From assembly GCA_044225555.1 (NCBI GenBank), contig JBGAIM010000010.1, positions 1 through 64,000 on the forward strand: a DNA stretch of 64,000 bases, read 5' to 3'. Numbering within the stretch: the stretch's first letter is position 1; each line of letters starts with the position of its first letter. Of the stretch, positions 28,003-37,427 are shown piece by piece. Origin of the DNA: JADLHS01 sp044225555. GTDB taxonomy: Bacteria > Verrucomicrobiota > Verrucomicrobiia > Limisphaerales > JADLHS01. Made by a program: the position numbers and the translations under genes. The notes beneath the pieces are model-generated. The model was not told where the DNA came from and did no database searches. It saw only the letters and a list, made by a program, of their open reading frames with translations.

Positions 28003-28143
28003 GCGAAATGGCGCTAAACTAACGCGCCCTGCGCGTTGCGACAAGGGGAAGGACAGCTCGGCACCATTACATGAACATGTTGACCCGCTTCCACCGCTGC
28101 CGGACGCCAACAGGTCTGCGCGTTCGGCCGCGGCTGCTCGAGT

Positions 28144-28806
28144 TCAAGAATCGGGTGGAGCTTGAACATTGGTTTCATTCCGGCCAGCCGAATCGGCGCT
28201 GCGCGGTTTGAACATGGGCAGTCCTAGTTTCCAACGGATGGCGGCCAGCCGAAGCAGCAGGATGGTGGCAATTGCCACCAAGCGGTGGGAGGGCCTGCCT
28301 GGGAGGAAGCGTTCCAGCAGCACGAACAATCCCGCCCCGCAAAACGCGGCGGTCGCGTAGAGATAAATCGCCTTGCGGAACACCAGCGGAATTTCACCCG
28401 TCAATACGTCGCGCATCAATCCACCGCCCACACCCGTCACCACGCCGAGAAAAATCGCGATGGTGGGCGATACCCAGCACGCGAGAGACTTCTCCACGCC
28501 GATCATGGTGAACAACGCCAAGCCGAACGCATCGGCGACGAGCAGTACCGCCTGCGGCAATTCCCAGAACCGGGCGACGACAAACGTGACCAGCGCTGCG
28601 GCCACCGCGGTGTGAACGTAGTGGGGGTCCGCGATCCAGAAATTGGGCGACACGCCCAGCATCAGATCGCGAACCGTGCCGCCGCCCAGGGCGGTGACCA
28701 GGGCCAGCACAACGACCCCAAAGAGGTCGAGCTGCTTGCCTTTGCCGGCGAGTACGCCGGTGATGGCACAAACCGCCACGGCACAATGTTCAAGGAAGTA
28801 TTGCAC
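28144..28806 (-). CDS. TRIC family trimeric intracellular cation channel (UPF0126)
   Basis: This 220-residue membrane protein has two repeats of three helices, each with the glycine-rich signature: LVTALGGGTVRDLMLG near residue 37 and VTGVGGGLMRDVLTGE near residue 122. These match bacterial YadS/YicG/TRIC proteins, which form cation channels. The C-terminal 35 residues are basic and variable. It is the last gene of a long minus-strand cluster, 24 nt after an avtA-like fragment; the reason for its presence with sulfatases is not clear. Confidence 0.92.
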   Translation of the reverse strand: MQYFLEHCAVAVCAITGVLAGKGKQLDLFGVVVLALVTALGGGTVRDLMLGVSPNFWIADPHYVHTAVAAALVTFVVARFWELPQAVLLVADAFGLALFTMIGVEKSLACWVSPTIAIFLGVVTGVGGGLMRDVLTGEIPLVFRKAIYLYATAAFCGAGLFVLLERFLPGRPSHRLVAIATILLLRLAAIRWKLGLPMFKPRSADSAGRNETNVQAPPDS

Positions 28807-28830
28807 GTTTGATCAAGGACGTCGGATACC

Positions 28831-28998
28831 TCAGCGGCCCGCTCGCGTGACCTCCTCCGCGATGATCTGCAGGCCCTCTCGCCGACCGAGATTGTCCATC
28901 AACTCCAGCATGCCGCTGTGCCCGGCTAGTTTGACGCCGGCGAGCGAGAATTCCGGCCCCGCCGGATTCCCACTGGTTTTGAACTTTTGCGGAGACAT
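28831..28998 (-). pseudogene. N-terminal fragment resembling valine-pyruvate aminotransferase (AvtA)
   Basis: This 55-codon frame has ATG 28998 preceded by AGGA six nt upstream. Its middle, FSLAGVKLAGHSGMLELMDN, lines up closely with the N-terminus of AvtA-type aminotransferases (pattern FSLxGxKxxxHSGxxxLMxxL), which are about 415 residues long. After that the sequence diverges and stops, with no aminotransferase body and no room for one before the TRIC gene. It is most likely a deletion remnant, though a conserved small protein cannot be excluded. It sits in the operon with gaps of 23 and 24 nt. Confidence 0.5.
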
Positions 28999-29021
28999 GG
29001 CGATCCTGCGGACGAGCCTAC

Positions 29022-30533
29022 TCACTCCTCGACCCCAGGCGAAGCCTGACGAATCTTGTCGAGCTGCTCGGAGAGCGCCCCGGTTCGCGCCGGTTGTGGT
29101 GTGGCGAGATTGTTGGTTTCGCCTCTGTCGGCATCTACCCGGTAAAGCTCCGGCTTTGCGCCTGGCGGCTTCGCGTTTCGCGGCGGGGTGGCGAGCTTCC
29201 AAGAATTGCTGCGAACTCCCAGCCGGTTGAAACCATCATGTTCCACAAGCAGTGTCCGGCCAGTTTGGGTTTCACCAAGTAGCGCCGGCAGGACATTCTG
29301 GCTATCAGGCGCTTCACCCGATGGAAAGGTCTCATGGTTTAGGGTGGCAAAGGATTTCAACAAATCCACCTGACAAATGAGGGCGTCCGAGAGTCCAGGT
29401 TTGACCCGTCCTGGCCAGCGAACCAGAAATGGAACGCGCGTGCCGCCCTCGTAGATGCTGTATTTGCCGCCCCGCAGCGGGCCGGCCGGTTTGTGCCCGT
29501 TCAAATCGCGGACCGCGCCGTCGGCGTAACCGTCATCTAGGACCGGTCCATTGTCGCTGGACAGAATGACCAGTGTATTGGTCGCCAGATGCAACCGATC
29601 AAGTGCCGCTAGAACTTCGCCCACGCACCAGTCGAGCTGCACGATCACGTCGCCGCGCACACCGCAACCACTCTTGCCGACGAAGCGCGGATGCGGCACG
29701 CGCGGCACGTGCGGGTCGTGCGTGGCAAAGTAGAGGAAGAAAGGTTGGTTGGTGTTGCGTTCGATGAAGCGTACCGCCTGTTTGGTGAACGTGTCCGCCA
29801 TGTCCTCGTCCTTCCAGCGCGCTGCTTTGCCTCCAGTCATGAAACCAATGCGGCTGATGCCGTTGATGATCGTGCCGTCGTGACCGGCGGTCAGGCCCAT
29901 TCTCAGCAATTCCGGGTGTTGCTTGCCGGTAGGTTCGTCGCCGATGGGTTTGCCGTAGCTCACTTGGATGGGATCCGCCGGATCTAACCCCACCACCCGA
30001 TGATCCTCGATGTAAACACACGGCACGCGGTCGCCCGTCGCTGCCATGATGAAGCAGTAATCAAATCCAATCTCCAGCGGACCGGGCGCGACGACTCCAT
30101 TCCAGTCCGCGCCGCTGGGTCCGCCCAAACCCAAATGCCACTTGCCGACCACGCCAGTGCGGTACCGCGCCTTTTGCAGGATTCCGGGCAGGGTGATGTG
30201 ATTGGTGGGGATGATGAGGGAAGCGTTGCCAGGCAGAATACCGGTCCCCTTTTTGCGCCACGGATATTCCCCGGTAAGCAAGGCATAACGCGATGGGGTG
30301 CAAGTCGCCGACGTGGCATGCGCGTCGGTGAAGCGCAGCCCTTCACGAGCCAGGCGGTCTATATTGGGAGTCGCAATCTTCGTCGCGCCGTAGCAGCCGA
30401 CATCGCCATAGCCGAGGTCGTCGGCAAGGATCAAAACGATATTCGGCGACGACGGTCTGGTGGCTGCGTTACTTGACGGGACACCAACGATTCCGAGCAC
30501 AACAAAAACCACCAATCTTGATAGCGTGTTCAT
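29022..30533 (-). CDS. Type I sulfatase (arylsulfatase-like), secreted
   Basis: This 503-residue protein starts at ATG 30533 with a Sec signal. The metal site starts at NIVLILADDLGYGDVGCYG, and the formylglycine motif is C78-T-P-S-R followed by LLTG. KWHLGLGG and SSDNGPVLDDGY supply other active-site residues. The CxPSR form needs the formylglycine-generating enzyme or an anaerobic maturase; neither is in the window. It follows the second sulfatase gene by 11 nt. Substrate is unknown; the nearby fucosidase suggests a sulfated glycan. A TTG start at 30542 is an alternative. Confidence 0.94.
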   Translation of the reverse strand: MNTLSRLVVFVVLGIVGVPSSNAATRPSSPNIVLILADDLGYGDVGCYGATKIATPNIDRLAREGLRFTDAHATSATCTPSRYALLTGEYPWRKKGTGILPGNASLIIPTNHITLPGILQKARYRTGVVGKWHLGLGGPSGADWNGVVAPGPLEIGFDYCFIMAATGDRVPCVYIEDHRVVGLDPADPIQVSYGKPIGDEPTGKQHPELLRMGLTAGHDGTIINGISRIGFMTGGKAARWKDEDMADTFTKQAVRFIERNTNQPFFLYFATHDPHVPRVPHPRFVGKSGCGVRGDVIVQLDWCVGEVLAALDRLHLATNTLVILSSDNGPVLDDGYADGAVRDLNGHKPAGPLRGGKYSIYEGGTRVPFLVRWPGRVKPGLSDALICQVDLLKSFATLNHETFPSGEAPDSQNVLPALLGETQTGRTLLVEHDGFNRLGVRSNSWKLATPPRNAKPPGAKPELYRVDADRGETNNLATPQPARTGALSEQLDKIRQASPGVEE

Positions 30534-30544
30534 GTGACTCAACT

Positions 30545-31954
30545 CTAGTTATCGTTTCGCGCGACCGGCATTTGGGCTCCGCTTTGTTTCAACCACGCAT
30601 CTAAGCGGCGGCTTAGTTCCTTCAACTTCTCGGGCTGCGTGGAGGCCTGGTCGTTCTCTTCGGAGGGATCCATGCTCAAGTGATACAACTCTTGCCGGTC
30701 AGTTTCATAGAACCGGATCAATTTCCAATCACCCACGAGAGCTACGCTGTAGGGCGACACCTTCCCACCATTCCAGTAGTGCGGGTAGTGCCAGAACAGG
30801 GCGTCGCGCGCCAGTGCCTTGTCGCCCTTCAGCAACGGCACGATGCTCACGCCGTCGGGCACGCTACGAGTGGCGGCATTGGCACCGGCCAGCTCGAGCA
30901 GCGTCGGAAAGAAGTCCATGCTGATGACCGGCACGTCGCAAAGGCTCCCGGCGCGGGTGAGTCCCGGCGCTCTAATGATCAGCGGAACGCGCAGGCCGCC
31001 TTCGTAGGCGCTGCCTTTGCCGTCGCGCAATGGCCAGTTGGCGGTGGCCGGCGGTTTCCCGAGGTGGACCGCGCCTCCGTTGTCCGATGTGAAAACGATC
31101 ACCGTGCGATCGTTCAGTTTGAGTTCGTCCAGTTTTCGGAGAATTCTGCCCACGCTTTCGTCCACGCTGGTGAGCATGGCTGCGTAAACCTGGTTGCTCT
31201 GTCCCAATGATCCCGGGCGTTCGGCGGCTTCCGCAATCAGGTTCGATTTCGCCATCAAGGGACTGTGAACGGAATAATGGCAGAGACTTAGATAAAACGG
31301 GCGGTCCTTGCTCGCCTCGATAAACTGGAGCGCTTCCTCGGTGAGTTGGTCGGCCAGATAGTCCTTGGTGTGGCCGCCGCGCTCGGCCAGACCCGGCACG
31401 CGATGCGATTTACCCTCCGCTCCATACGGCCAGAAATAAGAGGCCGGGTGACCAATGTCACCGCCAGCAACGTTGAGGTCGAAACCCTGATGCTCAGGAA
31501 AAAATGCCGGCCCGCCCAGATGCCACTTCCCGATGTGGGCGGTTTGGTAACCGAGCTTCTTCAGCGCTTCGGCCAGGGTGGTTTCTTCCAGCGGCAGTTG
31601 CTGCTGCCAGTCTGGTAGTTTGAATCGACTGTTCTTCGGCACGCCTTCGCCGGCGATCCAGTCCGTCAAATGCAGCCTTGCCGGGCTTTTGCCGGTCTGG
31701 ATGGCCGCCCGGGTGGGTGAACACACCGCGCAGGCAGCGTAGGCGCGGGTGAATCGCATACTTGAAGCCGCCAGGGCTTCCAGGTTCGGGGTGCGATAAA
31801 ATTTGCTCCCGAAACATCCGCCATCCGCCGCTCCCATGTCGTCAATCAGGATGAAGACGAAATTCGGTTTTGCCTCTGCCGCCGAAGCAGTGGTTAAAGC
31901 GAGCGAAACACAGCTGAGCAGGACGAGCAGAATTGAAACAATCTTTTGCTTCAC
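30545..31954 (-). CDS. Type I sulfatase, secreted
   Basis: This 469-residue protein starts at GTG 31954, whose GTGA overlaps the stop of the upstream sulfatase by 4 nt, a classic coupling arrangement. The start gives a clean signal peptide (MKQKIVSILLVLLSCVSLAL). FVFILIDDMGAADGGCFG forms the metal site and C78-S-P-T-R is the formylglycine motif, with KWHLGGPAF and FTSDNGGAVHLG downstream. Its CSPTR core and the LHLTDWIAGEG segment separate it from its two neighbours, so the three sulfatases are probably not recent duplicates and may act on different linkages. Confidence 0.94.
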   Translation of the reverse strand: MKQKIVSILLVLLSCVSLALTTASAAEAKPNFVFILIDDMGAADGGCFGSKFYRTPNLEALAASSMRFTRAYAACAVCSPTRAAIQTGKSPARLHLTDWIAGEGVPKNSRFKLPDWQQQLPLEETTLAEALKKLGYQTAHIGKWHLGGPAFFPEHQGFDLNVAGGDIGHPASYFWPYGAEGKSHRVPGLAERGGHTKDYLADQLTEEALQFIEASKDRPFYLSLCHYSVHSPLMAKSNLIAEAAERPGSLGQSNQVYAAMLTSVDESVGRILRKLDELKLNDRTVIVFTSDNGGAVHLGKPPATANWPLRDGKGSAYEGGLRVPLIIRAPGLTRAGSLCDVPVISMDFFPTLLELAGANAATRSVPDGVSIVPLLKGDKALARDALFWHYPHYWNGGKVSPYSVALVGDWKLIRFYETDRQELYHLSMDPSEENDQASTQPEKLKELSRRLDAWLKQSGAQMPVARNDN

Positions 31955-33459
31955 GGCTTGGCCTTTTGATCGAGGGAAGGAAACGGGAAAGCCTCCGAAG
32001 GCGTGTGTTGTTCCTTCATGATTGCTTCGAGCTTGGTGACGACTTCCGGATTTGCTCCGGCGACATTCTCCTTTTCCGTCGGATCGTTCGCGAGGTTGTA
32101 AAGCTCGGTCGTGGGGGCGGCGGGTTGCTTTGCCGTCCCGCGCAAATTTCGCTTGAGCAGCTTCCAATCGCCGACGCGCACCATTTGCTGGCCGCCGTAG
32201 CCGAAGAATTCCCGATACAGAAACGATCGTTCCGGTTGTTTGCCGCCGAGCAAGGTGGGCGCAAAGTTGATCCCGTCGAGATTCTTGGGCGTCGCGTTGG
32301 TCGCGCCGGCGAGTGCGAGCAACGTTGGCAGCCAGTCTTCGAAGCCCGTGACCAAAGTCGAGGTCGCGCCGACCGGCACGTGGCCTTTCCAACGGACAAT
32401 GAGCGGAACCCGGACCCCGCCCTCAGACAGCGCGCCCTTGTAGCCATTCAGGTCTCCATTCGATTGTAAATAATCCGGATCGAAACCTGCAAGTTCGTAC
32501 ACCGCACCATTGTCCGAGGTGAAAATGAAAAGGGTCTCCTCCTCAAGACCAAGTTGCTTCACCAATTGTACCAGGTCGCCGATGTCGCGGTCCATGCGGG
32601 TCACCATTGCGGCATAAGCGGCGCGAGGGAATTGTTGCGGCAGGTAGCCGTTGCCGCCGACGTAGGGTTGGTCATCCAGTTTTCCACGGTATTCGGCGAG
32701 CGAGTCCTCGGGCACTTGCAAGGCCAGGTGCGGCACGGTCGTCGGGTAAAACAGAAGGAATGGCTTGGACCGGTTGTCGCGAATGAACTGCAGTGCATGT
32801 TCCCGGCACAGATCAGGCGCATACTGTTGGCCTTTGAAGCTGGCGTAACTCGCGGCGTCATTCGGATTCGCGCCGGCGGGCAGAGACAAACCTTCCTTCT
32901 CCGACACGTTTGTGTTGCCGGTCAACGGATAGCGGGCTGCATCATCAATCAAATACTGCGGGTAATAATTGTGCGCCGGGCGCTGGTCGTTGAACCCGAA
33001 GAAGTGATCGAAACCGTGCTGCAACGGATCCCCCGAAGTGCCGACGCCCCCCAATCCCCATTTGCCGAACGCGCCGGTGGCGTAACCCTCCGCCCTGAGC
33101 AGCGTGGCGAGGGTGGTTTCAGTCTTTGGAATCGGAAACTGACCCTGGCCGGAATACCAGTCGCCCACTTCCTTGTTGTCGCGAATGAAGGCGTGGCCCG
33201 GATGTCTGCCCGTCAGTAACACGCAACGTGACGGCGCGCAAACCGCGTTGCCGGCGTAGTGCTGCGTGAACTTCATTCCCTCGGCGGCCAGCCGGTCGAG
33301 CGTCGGCGTGCGAATGATCTTCTGGCCAAAGGGACCGATGTCGCCGTAGCCCAGATCGTCGGCCAGGATGAAAACGATGTTGGGCTTCCGCCCCGCTTCA
33401 CCAAAGCAGGGTGCGGCCATGAACGAGGTCGCCGCCAGCAGCAAAACCAATCGTTTCAT
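31951..33459 (-). CDS. Type I sulfatase, secreted
   Basis: This 502-residue protein starts at ATG 33459 with a signal peptide (MKRLVLLLAATSFMAAPCFG). NIVFILADDLGYGDIGPFG is the metal site and C74-A-P-S-R is the formylglycine motif, followed by LLTGRHPGH. GKWGLGGVGTSGDPLQHGFDHFFG and FTSDNGAVYELAGFDPDY are typical of the arylsulfatase A group. It lies 22 nt after kbl and overlaps the next sulfatase start by 4 nt. All active-site residues seen are intact. Confidence 0.94.
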   Translation of the reverse strand: MKRLVLLLAATSFMAAPCFGEAGRKPNIVFILADDLGYGDIGPFGQKIIRTPTLDRLAAEGMKFTQHYAGNAVCAPSRCVLLTGRHPGHAFIRDNKEVGDWYSGQGQFPIPKTETTLATLLRAEGYATGAFGKWGLGGVGTSGDPLQHGFDHFFGFNDQRPAHNYYPQYLIDDAARYPLTGNTNVSEKEGLSLPAGANPNDAASYASFKGQQYAPDLCREHALQFIRDNRSKPFLLFYPTTVPHLALQVPEDSLAEYRGKLDDQPYVGGNGYLPQQFPRAAYAAMVTRMDRDIGDLVQLVKQLGLEEETLFIFTSDNGAVYELAGFDPDYLQSNGDLNGYKGALSEGGVRVPLIVRWKGHVPVGATSTLVTGFEDWLPTLLALAGATNATPKNLDGINFAPTLLGGKQPERSFLYREFFGYGGQQMVRVGDWKLLKRNLRGTAKQPAAPTTELYNLANDPTEKENVAGANPEVVTKLEAIMKEQHTPSEAFPFPSLDQKAKP

Positions 33460-33481
33460 GGTCACAAGCGGGAGGTTGAGG

Positions 33482-34672
33482 TCACACGCCGAGGTCTTTC
33501 TTGACGGCGGCGAAGGCGCTCAAGGCGAGTTCCAAATCTTCCCGCGAATGGGCCGCGGAAATCTGGGTGCGAATCCGCGCTTTGCCTTGGGGCACGACGG
33601 GATAGGAAAAGCCAATGACATAAACGCCTTGTTGCAACATGGCGTCGGCGAACTTCGCCGCCAAAGCAGCGTCACCCAGCATCACCGGACAAATCGGATG
33701 CGTGCCAGGGAGAATGGTGAAACCGAGCTTGCCCATGCCCTCACGGAAGAATTTCGTGTTCGCCTCCAGCTTGTCACGCAGGGCCGGTGATTCGCTCAAG
33801 AGCTCCAGCACTTTCAACGACGCACCGGCAATGCTGGGCGCAAGCGTGTTGGAAAACAGATACGGTCGCGAGCGTTGGCGCAGGTATTCGACGATCTCCT
33901 TGCGCCCACTGGTGTAACCGCCGCTCGCGCCACCAAGCGCCTTGCCGAGCGTGCCGGTGATGATATCCACGCGACCCATCACGCCGCAGTGTTCATGCGT
34001 GCCGCGCCCCGTCTTGCCGATGAAGCCGACGGCGTGCGAGTCGTCCACCATCACGAGCGCGTTGTATTTGTCGGCCACATCGCAGACCGCTTTCAGGTTG
34101 GCGATGTAACCGTCCATCGAGAACACGCCGTCGGTGGCGATCATTTTGAAGCGCACCTGTTTTGCGTCGGCCTCTTGCAACTTCGCCTCCAGGTCGGCCA
34201 TGTCGTTGTTCTTGTAGCGATACCGCTGCGCTTTGCAGAGCCGGATGCCATCAATAATGCTAGCGTGGTTGAGTTCGTCCGAGATGATGGCGTCTTGTTC
34301 GCCCAGCAAGGTTTCAAACAAACCCCCATTCGCATCGAAGCAAGAGGAGTAGAGGATCGTGTCTTCCGTGCCGAGAAACTCGCTGAGCTTCTGCTCCAGT
34401 TGCTTGTGAACTCCTTGCGTGCCGCAGATGAACCGCACGCTCGCACAGCCGTAACCCCATTGCTTGAGCGCAGCGTGAGCCGCTTCAGCCACCGCCGGGT
34501 GTTGCGCGAGCCCGAGGTAATTGTTGGCGCACAGGTTGAGCACCGGTTTGCCGTCGGCCACGCGTATGCTCGTGCCTTGCGGCGTGACGATCACGCGTTC
34601 ATTCTTGTAAGTGCCCGCGGCCCGCACGGCAGCCAGTTGAGATTTCAAATGGTCCTGGAATTGTGGCGTCAT
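33482..34672 (-). CDS. kbl: Glycine C-acetyltransferase (2-amino-3-ketobutyrate CoA ligase)
   Basis: This 396-residue PLP enzyme of the alpha-oxoamine synthase family is nearly identical in length to E. coli Kbl. Landmarks are LNLCANNYLGLAQHP, YGCASVRFICGTQGVHKQLE, DELNHASIIDGIRL, VDDSHAVGFIGKTGRGTHEH and the PLP lysine in GTLGKALGGASGG. RFICGTQ and GRGTHEH separate Kbl from BioF and HemA. It cleaves 2-amino-3-ketobutyrate with CoA to glycine and acetyl-CoA, the second step of threonine breakdown. ATG 34672 follows the fucosidase stop by 4 nt. The partner tdh lies six genes upstream in the same run rather than adjacent. Confidence 0.95.
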   Translation of the reverse strand: MTPQFQDHLKSQLAAVRAAGTYKNERVIVTPQGTSIRVADGKPVLNLCANNYLGLAQHPAVAEAAHAALKQWGYGCASVRFICGTQGVHKQLEQKLSEFLGTEDTILYSSCFDANGGLFETLLGEQDAIISDELNHASIIDGIRLCKAQRYRYKNNDMADLEAKLQEADAKQVRFKMIATDGVFSMDGYIANLKAVCDVADKYNALVMVDDSHAVGFIGKTGRGTHEHCGVMGRVDIITGTLGKALGGASGGYTSGRKEIVEYLRQRSRPYLFSNTLAPSIAGASLKVLELLSESPALRDKLEANTKFFREGMGKLGFTILPGTHPICPVMLGDAALAAKFADAMLQQGVYVIGFSYPVVPQGKARIRTQISAAHSREDLELALSAFAAVKKDLGV

Positions 34673-34676
34673 AAAT

Positions 34677-36164
34677 TCATTTCGATTGTACGCGGCCGGA
34701 GGCGGGTTCGTCATACAACCCAAATTCGGACAGGGCGGGGCCGGCAGCGGCTTGGGTGATGCGCAGTCGCACCTTGTCGGTCGTAACGGCATCAACACGC
34801 AGCAACCGGCGATTGCCAATGCTCGTGCCTTTGGCGAACTCGACCCACTTTCCCTCCTGCCAGCGATCCAGTGCGAACGCATCCACGCGCTGGCCGAGCG
34901 GCAGATACTCGCGCAGTTCGACGACACTGAAAGTCTTGGGCGTAGGCAGTGTGATGATCAGCTCGGCATTGGTGGCATTGTCATCCGTTGACCAGTACGT
35001 GTTCCGGTTCGAGTCGAGCACCTTGGCGGCGGCAAAATCGGGTGAGCTGCCGCGCACATTGCTGGCTTCAGCCTTGGCCGCGGCAGTCAGGTTCTGGGCA
35101 AAGGTTGCATCGAGAACTTTTCGGAACTCGCGCAGCGATTTCACGTCGTTGTCCGAGATCCGCCCGCGGCGGTCGGGCGGAAGATTCAAATTCAAGCAGG
35201 CGCCTCGACCCACGGACTTATAGTAGATGTCGAGCAGTTGCGCGGGCGATTTCACCTTGCTGTCTTCGCTGGCGTGATAGAACCAGCCGGGGCGGATGGA
35301 GACATCGCATTCGGCGGGAATCCAGTCCGTGCCCGGACGCTCGCCCGAATTTAGTCCGTCACTGCTGCCGCCGGGGTAGCGTCCGGCAGCGTTCACCGTG
35401 GCCCAGCATGGATCGCCCGCGATGCCGCGTTCATTCCCAACCCAGCGCATGTCCGGCCCGGCGTCGCTGAACATCACCGCCATGGGCATCAGTTCGCGGA
35501 CGATCTTCCATGTGTTCGGCCAATCGTAATAGGTGCGATTGTCGATGGTGCGCTTCTCCCGCGCGCCGCCATAGAAACCGTCGCCGCCGTTGGCCCCGTC
35601 AAACCACACCGTGAAGATATCGCCGTAGTGGGTGAGCAGTTCGCGGAGTTGATGGCGATAGTAGGTGACATATTCGGGCCGACCATACTGCGGATGATTT
35701 CGATCCCACGGCGACAGATAAACGCCGAACTTGAGTCCTTGCTTGCGGCACGCTTCAGAAATTTCCTTCACCACATCGCCTTTGCCATTGCGCCACGGGC
35801 TGTTCTTGACCGAGTGCTCGGTGTATTGGCTGGGCCACAGACAAAAGCCGTCGTGATGTTTTGCCGTCAGGATGAGGTCCTTCATGCCCGCGTCCTTGGC
35901 CACCCGGACAATCTGGTCGGCGTCGAAATCAGTCGGGTTGAAGACCGTCTCGCTCTCGTCGCCGTAACCCCATTCCTTATCGGTGAAAGTATTCACCGTG
36001 AAATGGAGGAAGCCGTAGAATTCCATTTCGTGCCAGCGCAACTGCCGCTCGGTCGGCACCGGGCCGAACGGTTTGGGCGGCTGCACAACTGAATTGTCAG
36101 CAACGGCAATGGCTGCGCCCAGTATCGTGCTGACGCAACAGAAGATCGCAAGGAGTGGTCTCAC
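34677..36164 (-). CDS. Alpha-L-fucosidase, GH29, with C-terminal discoidin-like domain
   Basis: This 495-residue secreted enzyme starts at GTG 36164 with a signal peptide. GH29 hallmarks are WHEMEFYGFLHFTVNTFTDKE, LTAKHHDGFCLWPSQYTEHS, FGVYLSPWDRNHPQYG and the nucleophile region IFTVWFDGANGGDG (the Asp of WFDG). The last 125 residues form an F5/8 type C-like beta-sandwich (LDSNRNTYWSTDDNATNAEL). It should release fucose from glycans. It lies between an unknown secreted protein (11-nt gap) and kbl (4-nt gap). Confidence 0.93.
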   Translation of the reverse strand: MRPLLAIFCCVSTILGAAIAVADNSVVQPPKPFGPVPTERQLRWHEMEFYGFLHFTVNTFTDKEWGYGDESETVFNPTDFDADQIVRVAKDAGMKDLILTAKHHDGFCLWPSQYTEHSVKNSPWRNGKGDVVKEISEACRKQGLKFGVYLSPWDRNHPQYGRPEYVTYYRHQLRELLTHYGDIFTVWFDGANGGDGFYGGAREKRTIDNRTYYDWPNTWKIVRELMPMAVMFSDAGPDMRWVGNERGIAGDPCWATVNAAGRYPGGSSDGLNSGERPGTDWIPAECDVSIRPGWFYHASEDSKVKSPAQLLDIYYKSVGRGACLNLNLPPDRRGRISDNDVKSLREFRKVLDATFAQNLTAAAKAEASNVRGSSPDFAAAKVLDSNRNTYWSTDDNATNAELIITLPTPKTFSVVELREYLPLGQRVDAFALDRWQEGKWVEFAKGTSIGNRRLLRVDAVTTDKVRLRITQAAAGPALSEFGLYDEPASGRVQSK

Positions 36165-36175
36165 AGACGGGAGGC

Positions 36176-37081
36176 TTACACGCCGGGCATTTTCAAATCA
36201 AGCGGATGTCGCCGCTCCTTTGCGTCGCGGGCGAAGATCGGCCCAACGCTCACGACCACGGACGAACCGTCGGTCGTGGCGCTGGCGGCATCGGGAGCGC
36301 CGGAGCGTTCACCCGGACCGGGATGGACCACGGAGGCGGACTTCAGTTTCGGGCAGCCGCCATTCAGCCGCGGATAACTGAAAGTCACTTTGACCTCGGG
36401 AATTTCACTGCGCGGGATTTTGGCGGTGGAATAGACCTCCACGAACGCCGCGTGACGCGCCCAGAACGTGAAATCCGCGCCTTCAAAGCGCAGACTGCCG
36501 ATGTCATGCACATCACCAGCGGGATCTTTCACGCGACAGGTGAACCAGGTGTTCGTCTTGTCCTCCGTGATCTCCGTTTGCGCTTTGACGATTTGGTAAG
36601 TGTAAGTGCCCTTTGTCCAAGCCAACGGCCGGCGCACGCTCGCAAACTCGCCTTCATATCCGGCGCTTTCCACGAGGCAATTCGTTCCCGCCACGCGCAC
36701 GTTCTCCAGACCGACGGGAGTTTTCTTGTCACTTGACCAGCGGGAGAAAATCGCGCCCTTTCCGGGATGAACGCGCGTCTGATTGGTGGCGTTGGCCCAG
36801 CCATTGATGTTCGATTGCAGACCGCCGTAGAAATCGAGGCCGTTGATCTTGGCGATGCCACAGGGCGATACGTAGAGGTTGACGGTGTCCGGCACATCGC
36901 GATCAATCGTCACGTCCACCTCGAGCGATTGGAAATTTGTCGTGGGCTCTTCAAACGTCCACCACACATCCGCCAGATGCCAGGGTTGCGGTGGAAGCGA
37001 ATCGGATTTGGACTCAGCCGACTGCGCCGTTGCGGCCACGCTCACAGCGAGACCGATTATGAATCGAGCGAGGGAATTCAT
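36176..37081 (-). CDS. Secreted protein of unknown function, DUF3472-like features
   Basis: This 301-residue protein with a Sec signal has a beta-rich body (WWTFEEPTTNFQSLEVDVTI, LYVSPCGIAKINGLDFYGGL, KGAIFSRWSSD). The run from the GGLQ motif to IFSRW recalls DUF3472 proteins, one of which is encoded two genes upstream, but the match is weak by eye. The C-terminal 60 residues are unlike DUF3472. Carbohydrate binding is a guess from context. Spacing of 15 and 11 nt to its neighbours places it in the operon. Confidence 0.75.
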   Translation of the reverse strand: MNSLARFIIGLAVSVAATAQSAESKSDSLPPQPWHLADVWWTFEEPTTNFQSLEVDVTIDRDVPDTVNLYVSPCGIAKINGLDFYGGLQSNINGWANATNQTRVHPGKGAIFSRWSSDKKTPVGLENVRVAGTNCLVESAGYEGEFASVRRPLAWTKGTYTYQIVKAQTEITEDKTNTWFTCRVKDPAGDVHDIGSLRFEGADFTFWARHAAFVEVYSTAKIPRSEIPEVKVTFSYPRLNGGCPKLKSASVVHPGPGERSGAPDAASATTDGSSVVVSVGPIFARDAKERRHPLDLKMPGV

Positions 37082-37096
37082 TTCTAGGTTTGTAGG

Positions 37097-37420
37097 TCAA
37101 ATACCGGTCGGTTGGTCGTGCGTGGGCACTTGAATCTTGCGTTTCGCTGGATCAGCCTGCTGGCGATAGAGCAGCACCACGTGACCCACGCGTTGCACGA
37201 GGACGCTGCTGGAGCGTTCAGCCAGTTGTGGTGCGAGTTGCTTCTTCTCCTCTTTGTGCGCGTGGAGTTTCACTTTGACCAGCTCCTGATTGTCGAGAGC
37301 CTGATTCAAGCTCGCGAGCAACGCGTCCGTCAAACCCGCTTGCCCGAAGTGAACGGTGGGTTCAAGTCGCTGGCCAAGTCCGCGCAAGTAGGCAATTTGC
37401 TTGGTGCTGAGTTCGCTCAT
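37097..37420 (-). CDS. yhbY: Ribosome assembly RNA-binding protein YhbY (CRM domain)
   Basis: This 107-residue protein matches YhbY: LSTKQIAYLRGLGQRLEPTV at the start, the conserved GQAGLTDALLASLNQAL and LVKVKLH segments, and the terminal VLVQRVGHVVLLYRQ strand. It binds pre-50S ribosomal particles in other bacteria. It is a housekeeping gene embedded between two secreted-protein genes in the long operon (7- and 15-nt gaps), which is unusual company. Confidence 0.95.
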   Translation of the reverse strand: MSELSTKQIAYLRGLGQRLEPTVHFGQAGLTDALLASLNQALDNQELVKVKLHAHKEEKKQLAPQLAERSSSVLVQRVGHVVLLYRQQADPAKRKIQVPTHDQPTGI

Positions 37421-37427
37421 GCGAGCA

